Source: JBBQKP01 sp038326995 (GTDB taxonomy: Bacteria > Planctomycetota > Phycisphaerae > Tepidisphaerales > Tepidisphaeraceae). Taken from it: DNA of 9,694 bases. The stretch spans positions 1 to 9,694 of the forward strand of contig JBBQKP010000127.1 in the NCBI GenBank assembly GCA_038326995.1. Direction: 5' to 3'. The position numbers and the translations under genes are program-made. Shown piece after piece: positions 5,482-9,694 of this stretch (position 1 is the first letter of the stretch; each line of letters opens with the position of its first letter). The notes beneath the pieces are model-generated. The model made no database searches and had not been told where the DNA came from. It was given only the letters and a program-made list of their open reading frames with translations.

Positions 5482-7785
5482 CTATTTTTTCTTCTTGGGT
5501 TTCTGGCCTGATTTACCGGTGATGTTCTGCTGCTTCTCGAGTTTGTCTCGCATGTCCTCGGCCCTCTGATTCAAGTCGAAGAAGATGCCCGCGATCTTGC
5601 CCGTCGGGCGAACTTTCTTCTCCGCCGGGCGATTGACCGGAGTGCCCAAAGACGCTGGACGAGACGCGGCAGCGGCGGTGACGACTTCGCCTTCGACGAT
5701 CTGGAATTTCGCGGCCTCGGCTTCCTGTGCCTCGTACTGCCTGCGAACAATTTTCGTCTCGAAAATGCCCAGTAACGTGCTGGTGATGATGTAAAGCGTC
5801 AGGCCGCTGGGCGAGCCGTAGAGGAAGACCGGCATCATGAAGATCATCATGATTTGCACGATCTTCTGCTGCTGCGCCTGCTCGGGCGTCATCGAAACCG
5901 GCTTGGGCTGAATCTTGATCTGGTAATACATGATCACGCCCATCAGAAGCGGAAGGATGTTGAGTCCGCTGATGGTGGTGAAGGGCAAAAGCGGGACGTG
6001 AAGCGTCCGCCATCCGTAGTCTGCGAAGTCGATGAGGTGATCGGGCTTTGAAAGATCGTTGATCCACGTCAGGCCGTAGAACGCGGGGGCGTGCCTGAGG
6101 TCGAACGTGGTCTGCAAGGCTTGCCAGAGTGCGATCCAGATGGGCATCTGAAGGAACATGGGCAGACAGCCCAGGATGGGAGCCGCACCTTGCTGCTTGT
6201 AGAACTGAATCATGGCCTTGTTCAGGCCGTCCTTATCGTCGGCGAACTTCTTCTTAAGTCGCTCGACTTCCGGGCCCATCTTGCCCATTTTCATCATCGA
6301 AAGCTGACTGCGTTTTGTGATGGGGTGTAACAGTGTGCGGACGAGCACGACCAGCGCGATGATGGCCAGGCCCCAGTCACGAAGGACGAAGTGAAAAGCC
6401 TTCAGGACGGAGAACAGAATATCGATAAGCCAGCCGAAGGTGCAGATGCCGCAAGGCCAGGCCGCGATGACCAGCGAAGCGGCATATTCGACGAAAGGTT
6501 TCGCGAAGTAGTTGTTGGTAAGCACCTCGCGCTTACGCGGGCCGAAGTACATTCGGAAGTTGAGGTCGAGCGACTCGCCGCTTTCGATGATGAAGGGCTT
6601 GGTCTGTATGGCCGTGCCGATGGCGCGTTCTGCGCCGTAGACCAGCGGCGTGATCGAAACAGCCCGCACGGATTCGATGTATTCCGGATGGACAGCCGGG
6701 GCGATGGGCTCCGGTCGGATGATGGCGTTGAAATAGACAGTCGCGCCGCAAATCCAGACGAAGGGATAGTCGTTGGGGTGTTTGGTCAGCTCCCAGGGCG
6801 TCTCGGTGATGGAGTCGGTGTACTTGTGTTCGATGCGAACTCGGCCGGTGCCCATGTCGTGGCCGCTGATAATCTGGCGGTCGGGCATGCGCTCGGACTC
6901 GGCAGGCGGGCAGTTCGGGCCGTTGGTGATGAGGGCGACGGAGATCGGATTGGCGGTGAGGTTTTCGATCACATGGCCGGCGACGGGCTCGTAACCGAGC
7001 GGGCCTTCAACGGTCCCTTCGACGGTGCCCTCGGCGGGCTTGGCCGCACGACTAAAGAGGGCGTAGGTCTTGCTGATGCGAATCGCCGGGATGTTGTCCC
7101 TTGCGATGTTCAGTTCATACCGGACGAACTGCCTCTGAGCGCCAGCGTCGAGTGAAGTTTGTGCGATCGTCCAACGCGCGTTGGTGAGATCGATCCGCGT
7201 GCCGTCGATGATCAGTGCACGCGTCGCCATCGGTCGCGTAAGTTCGATGAACCCCTTCTCACCGGTGGCGAAGGTGTAGGGCGATTTCTCACGAAGATTG
7301 TTGCGGTAATCGGAAAGGCTGACTTGAGAGATGGCCGCACCGACATTGCTGAGCGAGAGGCGCATCGCCCATGGTGATTCTTTTCGTTCTTTGTATTCCA
7401 GTGAATCGATTGCGGTCAGGCCCAATTCCGTCGTTTGTTCGGTCGTTTGCTCTGCACCGACCTGGTTCAAGATTGTGTACGCACCGGAGACTGCCGCGGG
7501 AAGCGTGCTCGCATCTCGACTGGGAAGCGCGACGCCCGGTGAGGTCGAAGCCGCACCAGTCGATGGAGAATTTGGCGATGAAGAATTAGGCGGTGCTGAA
7601 ACGCCGCTTGTCGGATTGCCAGATGCGTCGATGACGGGCTGCGTCGCGGACGACATCTGCGTCGTCGGCCTTTCGTTAGGCAGCTTCCAGTTGTTTTTTC
7701 TGGCGACGTACTCCATCAAAGGCGGCCAGAACACGATGAGTGCCATGGCAAGGAGCATGAAGGGGAGTACTTTTTTGAAGTCCAT
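5482..7785 (-). CDS. yidC: Membrane protein insertase YidC
   Basis: The protein has 767 residues, longer than the roughly 550 of E. coli YidC. TM1 is at about residues 7-26. A Ser/Pro/Thr linker follows (about 45-95), then a large periplasmic P1 beta-domain to about 430. The conserved insertase core comprises TM2 with the groove arginine R483 (VVLVRTLLHPIT), a charged cytoplasmic helical hairpin at about 491-532 (GPEVERLKKKFADD), TM3 at about 538-557 (CLPMFLQMPIWIALWQAL), and further helices at about 605-625 and 642-680 (SPSGLTLYIITSTLLGIFE). An 83-residue cytoplasmic tail ends in KPKKKK. YidC inserts membrane proteins alone or with SecYEG. It is 139 bp downstream of the phosphoesterase gene and is not in the common rnpA-yidC neighbourhood. 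Start ATG at 7783-7785 precedes TM1; the leader is pyrimidine-rich with no Shine-Dalgarno site. Confidence 0.97.
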   Translation of the reverse strand: MDFKKVLPFMLLAMALIVFWPPLMEYVARKNNWKLPNERPTTQMSSATQPVIDASGNPTSGVSAPPNSSSPNSPSTGAASTSPGVALPSRDASTLPAAVSGAYTILNQVGAEQTTEQTTELGLTAIDSLEYKERKESPWAMRLSLSNVGAAISQVSLSDYRNNLREKSPYTFATGEKGFIELTRPMATRALIIDGTRIDLTNARWTIAQTSLDAGAQRQFVRYELNIARDNIPAIRISKTYALFSRAAKPAEGTVEGTVEGPLGYEPVAGHVIENLTANPISVALITNGPNCPPAESERMPDRQIISGHDMGTGRVRIEHKYTDSITETPWELTKHPNDYPFVWICGATVYFNAIIRPEPIAPAVHPEYIESVRAVSITPLVYGAERAIGTAIQTKPFIIESGESLDLNFRMYFGPRKREVLTNNYFAKPFVEYAASLVIAAWPCGICTFGWLIDILFSVLKAFHFVLRDWGLAIIALVVLVRTLLHPITKRSQLSMMKMGKMGPEVERLKKKFADDKDGLNKAMIQFYKQQGAAPILGCLPMFLQMPIWIALWQALQTTFDLRHAPAFYGLTWINDLSKPDHLIDFADYGWRTLHVPLLPFTTISGLNILPLLMGVIMYYQIKIQPKPVSMTPEQAQQQKIVQIMMIFMMPVFLYGSPSGLTLYIITSTLLGIFETKIVRRQYEAQEAEAAKFQIVEGEVVTAAAASRPASLGTPVNRPAEKKVRPTGKIAGIFFDLNQRAEDMRDKLEKQQNITGKSGQKPKKKK

Positions 7786-7795
7786 GTCGGGGAGC

Positions 7796-7823
7796 AGTGG
7801 AGAGTGGGGAGTGGTCAGTTAAG
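7796..7823. repeat. Degenerate 7-bp tandem repeat upstream of yidC
   Basis: Four heptamers stand in a row: AGTGGAG, AGTGGGG, AGTGGTC and AGTTAAG. They begin 11 bp upstream of the yidC ATG and on the transcribed minus strand give a pyrimidine-rich leader. The rest of the 139-bp gap (to 7924) contains scattered GTCGA words but no gene or clear promoter. Confidence 0.45.
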
Positions 7824-7924
7824 AGAATCGGTAACGAATGGTCGATGTTCAGCAGTCGAAAGTCGATAGAGGTCAGATCGAATCGCCCAGTTGCGCTATC
7901 TGTCGCACCGGCAAAATCGCGGAA

Positions 7925-8689
7925 CTATTTGCCATCCCGAAGCCTTGCGCGAAGGAAGTCGTCGAGCATATCGACTTTCTCGATCTTGGCGATCGTGGTT
8001 TCGAGATCGTATTCTACGCGGACGAACTCGATGGTGTCGCCTTCCATGAGCACGAAGCTGGATCGCGGGTCGCGGTCGCGAGGCTGGCCGACGGAGCCGA
8101 CGTTGATGATCGCCTTCTCGCGCGCGAGTTCGAGCTTGCCGTCGAGTTCGACCGGGCTATAAAAATCCGGGCCTTCGAGGAACGCGCCCGGCACGTGCGT
8201 ATGGCCGACGAAGCAGACACGCTCGACGACCTCGAACATCGAAATGAATTTCGGCGCGTTCGTGTAGATGTCGTCGGGAAAAATGTACTCATTGATCGGC
8301 CGACGCGGGCTCGCGTGTGCGGCTTTAAGTCCAGGCCGATTGTGAATGAACGGCATGTTCGCCAGATAGCGCCACCGACGTGATCGCTTCTGAATGTCGG
8401 GCTCGTTCTCGAACTGCTGACGCGTCCAGAAGCTCGCCTGCTCGGCGGGCATGTTGAAACTATAGGGCTCGTAAAAGACCGCGAAATCGTGGTTGCCCAT
8501 CAGCGCGATAGAGCACCTGTCCATCACAATATCCAAGCACTCCAGTGGATTGGGGCCATAGCCGATGACGTCGCCGAGGCAGATGATTTCAAGCGGACTC
8601 GGAGACTTCGCCGCCCGCTCGTCGATGACGGCAAGAACGCTGGTGAGGGCTTCGAGGTTTCCGTGAATGTCACTGAGGATCGCGATCAT
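7925..8689 (-). CDS. Calcineurin-like metallophosphoesterase (YfcE/MJ0936-like)
   Basis: The protein has 254 residues and a complete set of dinuclear-metal motifs: D7 and H9 (LSDIHGNLEAL), D40 (CLGDVIGYGPNP), N66 and H67 (MGNHD), H125 (AAHASPRRP), and H163 and H165 (VGHTHVPG). It ends with a strand carrying NVGSVGQPRDRDPRSSFVLM, typical of small stand-alone phosphodiesterases of this class. Such enzymes hydrolyse phosphodiesters or phosphomonoesters with Mn2+ or similar ions in the cytoplasm; the natural substrate cannot be read from sequence. The GDVIGYGPNP form also occurs in diadenosine-tetraphosphatase/PrpE-type annotations, so no gene symbol is given. ATG 8687-8689 begins right at the first strand, so the start is secure; no Shine-Dalgarno site is present and a hairpin lies just upstream. 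It is co-oriented with yidC and divergent from the Fur-family gene. Confidence 0.92.
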   Translation of the reverse strand: MIAILSDIHGNLEALTSVLAVIDERAAKSPSPLEIICLGDVIGYGPNPLECLDIVMDRCSIALMGNHDFAVFYEPYSFNMPAEQASFWTRQQFENEPDIQKRSRRWRYLANMPFIHNRPGLKAAHASPRRPINEYIFPDDIYTNAPKFISMFEVVERVCFVGHTHVPGAFLEGPDFYSPVELDGKLELAREKAIINVGSVGQPRDRDPRSSFVLMEGDTIEFVRVEYDLETTIAKIEKVDMLDDFLRARLRDGK

Positions 8690-8692
8690 GGT

Positions 8693-8713
8693 GTCCGCAC
8701 GGTGGTGCCGGAC
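8693..8713 (-). promoter_or_regulatory. Hairpin immediately before the phosphoesterase start codon
   Basis: GTCCGCAC (8693-8700) and GTGCCGGAC (8705-8713) pair as an 8-bp stem with one bulged base and a GGTG loop. On the minus-strand mRNA it ends 3 nt before the ATG, exactly where a Shine-Dalgarno site would be. It could be an operator or a translation-control hairpin. Confidence 0.4.
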
Positions 8714-8803
8714 AACAAAGATTAAGAGGGCAGAGGTGAATCAGCAAGCGAAAGGTTCACACATGGTCTTTTGCGTAAACTCGCCCACCATTCGCGACGG
8801 CTA

Positions 8804-8832
8804 TCGCCAATCGCCCGGCCCGGCGCTATGAT
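8804..8832 (+). promoter_or_regulatory. Possible promoter of the Fur-family gene
   Basis: TATGAT (8827-8832, 5/6 to the -10 consensus) has TCGCCA (8804-8809, 4/6 to -35) at 17-bp spacing. The predicted start point is about 8839-8840, overlapping the Fur-box-like dyad and an in-frame GTG at 8840. This is post hoc pattern matching in a GC-rich background. Confidence 0.35.
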
Positions 8833-9334
8833 AATAATTGTGATCCAGAAGACAGACACAAAAGCGATACTCAACGCCGCAGGCTTGCGAAGGACGCCGG
8901 TTCGTGCGGGCGTGCTCGACGCTTTGGTCGCAGCACAGACAAGCGCACGAGGGCCGATGTCTGTTCAGGAAGTTCTCGAATCCCTTCCTGCGGACACCGA
9001 TGTTGTGACGGTTTATCGCACGCTCAATACGCTGGTCGAAAAGGGGATGGCCCAGCGCGTTCGCGGCGACGACCGAAGCTGGCTCTACGAACTCGGCCAG
9101 CACAGCACACCCGACGACAACGCCAACCCCACTGGCAGTGCACACGCCCACGCACATTTTTTCTGCGACGGCTGCGGGAAAATCGAATGCCTGCCCGACA
9201 TGAAGGTTGAAAACGCACTGGCCCTTTCCGGGCTGCTCAAGCCGGGCTATGCGGTGCGCGATCAGGAAGTGACGGTCCGCGGAACGTGTGCGACGTGCGG
9301 CGTTGGAAGTCAGAAGCCGCGCCGAAGAAAGTGA
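8828..9334 (+). CDS. Fur-family metal-responsive transcriptional regulator
   Basis: From ATG 8828 the protein has 168 residues; an in-frame GTG at 8840 would give 164. Residue numbers here use the GTG. The N-terminal winged helix includes LRRTPVRAGVLDAL (16-29) and the recognition region DVVTVYRTLNTLVEKG (54-69). The C-terminal domain has a His-rich stretch HAHAHFFC (102-109) and two CxxC pairs (C109/C112 and C150/C153) forming the structural zinc site of the family. Such proteins dimerise and repress metal-uptake or oxidative-stress genes when metal is bound. Fur, Zur and PerR cannot be separated here; the Fur-box-like dyad over the start favours Fur or a close relative that controls itself. 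A longer in-frame ATG at 8771 is unlikely because its extra residues are unlike the family. The tail ends KPRRRK. Confidence 0.9.
   Translation: MIIIVIQKTDTKAILNAAGLRRTPVRAGVLDALVAAQTSARGPMSVQEVLESLPADTDVVTVYRTLNTLVEKGMAQRVRGDDRSWLYELGQHSTPDDNANPTGSAHAHAHFFCDGCGKIECLPDMKVENALALSGLLKPGYAVRDQEVTVRGTCATCGVGSQKPRRRK
8829..8843. promoter_or_regulatory. Fur-box-like 7-1-7 operator over the regulator's start
   Basis: TGATAAT-A-ATTGTGA matches the 7-1-7 Fur box (TGATAATNATTATCA) at 12 of 14 defined positions, with a perfect left half. It overlaps the proposed -10 box, the ATG at 8828 and the GTG at 8840. Binding there would block transcription of the Fur-family gene, so autoregulation is inferred. 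Confidence 0.5.
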
Positions 9335-9509
9335 GTTACGGTGAGTGTTCTGTCACATCTCAACCTTAGAGTGATTGATGTTTTCGATGACACGGACGAA
9401 TCGACGGTTTTCAACAAAACGAATACGGAACAGTTCATTCGCCAGTTTAAGCAACGGTAAGTTTAAACCGGTTGTGCGAACCTTAGAAAAAACATCTCTT
9501 TCCAACGAG
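9335..9509. other. AT-richer gap after the Fur-family gene, no convincing gene
   Basis: This stretch is less GC-rich than its neighbours. On the plus strand GTG 9341 to TAA 9460 would encode 39 residues (VIDVFDDTDESTVFN in the middle); on the minus strand an open frame of 67 codons covers 9353-9556 but starts inside the inverted repeat. Neither has a recognisable domain or a Shine-Dalgarno site, and they overlap each other, so at most one is real. No intrinsic terminator with a T-tract is seen for the regulator gene. Confidence 0.4.
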
Positions 9510-9577
9510 TAGCCGCCAGCTTGCTGGCGCTTTAACGGACTCGAATTGCACAGCAAGCACCAGCAAGCTGGCGGCTA
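9510..9577. repeat. Perfect 18-bp inverted repeat made of REP-like palindromes
   Basis: The left arm TAGCCGCCAGCTTGCTGG (9510-9527) is the exact reverse complement of 9560-9577. After one mismatch, 4 more bases pair (9529-9532 with 9555-9558), giving a long hairpin with a 22-nt loop. Each arm also holds its own palindrome: CGCCAGC-TT-GCTGGCG at 9514-9529 and CCAGC-AA-GCTGG at 9560-9571. The octamer CAGCAAGC is present twice (9551 and 9561). Two palindromic units in head-to-head orientation is the layout of REP/BIME elements. It may also serve as a transcription-end hairpin, but no T-tract follows. Confidence 0.8.
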
Positions 9578-9694
9578 GTGCGCCTGAAAGCGCGACACCA
9601 TTGAGAGGTGCAAGTCCTCTCCGGGCACACGTTCTCCGGCCCGTGATCGACTGCAACTGCGTTGCCGCGAGGCAGGGTGGAGAGCAGCAGGAGA
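9578..9694 (+). mobile_element. Probable 5' end of a group II intron, cut by the window edge
   Basis: The segment begins with GTGCG, the conserved group II intron 5' end (GUGYG). It continues with nested short stems as in domain I: GCGC (9580-9583) with GCGC (9590-9593) around CTGAAA; GAGAGG (9603-9608) with CCTCTC (9616-9621) around TGCAAGT; and CGGGC (9622-9626) with GCCCG (9639-9643). The GAGAGG-TGCAAGT-CCTCTC hairpin resembles one I recall from domain I of bacterial group II introns. No open frame spans it. It begins at the exact base where the upstream inverted repeat stops pairing, matching the group IIC habit of inserting after a stem-loop. The reverse transcriptase/maturase gene and domains II-VI would lie beyond 9694. 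Another structured RNA cannot be excluded from 117 bases. Confidence 0.6.

Noticed and set aside
6391..7155. A 254-codon plus-strand open frame opposite yidC
   Set aside because: It lies entirely antisense to the P1 domain and core of yidC, has no domain, and has the composition of a GC-rich shadow frame.
7838..8383. A 181-codon plus-strand open frame opposite the phosphoesterase
   Set aside because: It overlaps the metal-binding motifs of the phosphoesterase on the other strand and shows no recognisable domain.
8771..8827. An N-terminal extension of the Fur-family protein from ATG 8771
   Set aside because: The extra residues (RKLAHHSRRLSP..) are unlike any Fur N-terminus and would place the Fur-box-like dyad well inside the coding region.
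9353..9556. A 67-codon minus-strand frame as a small gene
   Set aside because: It starts inside the inverted repeat, has no Shine-Dalgarno site and no known motif; a 39-codon plus-strand frame overlaps it and is no better supported.
9510..9577. A standard Rho-independent terminator for the Fur-family gene
   Set aside because: The stem is long enough, but no T-tract follows on the plus strand and the arms are themselves palindromic, so a repeat element is the better call. If the intron call is right, a T-tract could have been pushed beyond the window.

Overview
The window is a GC-rich stretch of bacterial chromosome with genes on both strands and short intergenic gaps. The protein set suggests a Gram-negative-type, didermic bacterium, most likely a planctomycete and possibly of the Phycisphaerae. 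The pointers are a long YidC with a large periplasmic domain and a basic C-terminal tail, Thr/Gln/Pro low-complexity linkers in exported proteins, secreted TPR proteins of no familiar family, and few recognisable Shine-Dalgarno sites. This placement is inferred from protein style, not from a marker gene.

Layout. Positions 1-1064 (+) hold the 3' end of cysT and a complete cysW, the two membrane subunits of a sulfate/thiosulfate ABC importer; no cysA follows. Positions 1093-4905 (-) hold three co-oriented genes, in transcription order: an RNase HI-family protein, a secreted TPR protein, and a membrane-anchored SurA/PpiD-like protein. Positions 5048-5476 (+) hold a small VOC (glyoxalase/bleomycin-resistance fold) protein that converges on yidC. 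Positions 5482-8689 (-) hold, in transcription order, a calcineurin-like metallophosphoesterase and yidC. Position 8828 onward (+) holds a Fur-family metalloregulator, divergent from the phosphoesterase, with a good match to the 7-1-7 Fur box lying over its start region.

The last 360 bases change character. After the Fur-family gene comes an AT-richer, apparently non-coding stretch, then a perfect 18-bp inverted repeat (9510-9577) built from REP-like palindromes. Directly at its outer edge a structured sequence begins with GTGCG and looks like the 5' end of a group II intron cut by the window edge. Insertion immediately after a stem-loop is the target preference of group IIC introns, so this junction is the most interesting spot in the window.

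Functionally the window is mostly housekeeping: sulfur uptake, envelope biogenesis (YidC insertase, SurA/PpiD-like chaperone), nucleic-acid maintenance and metal-responsive regulation. I see no defence system, CRISPR array, tRNA or rRNA.
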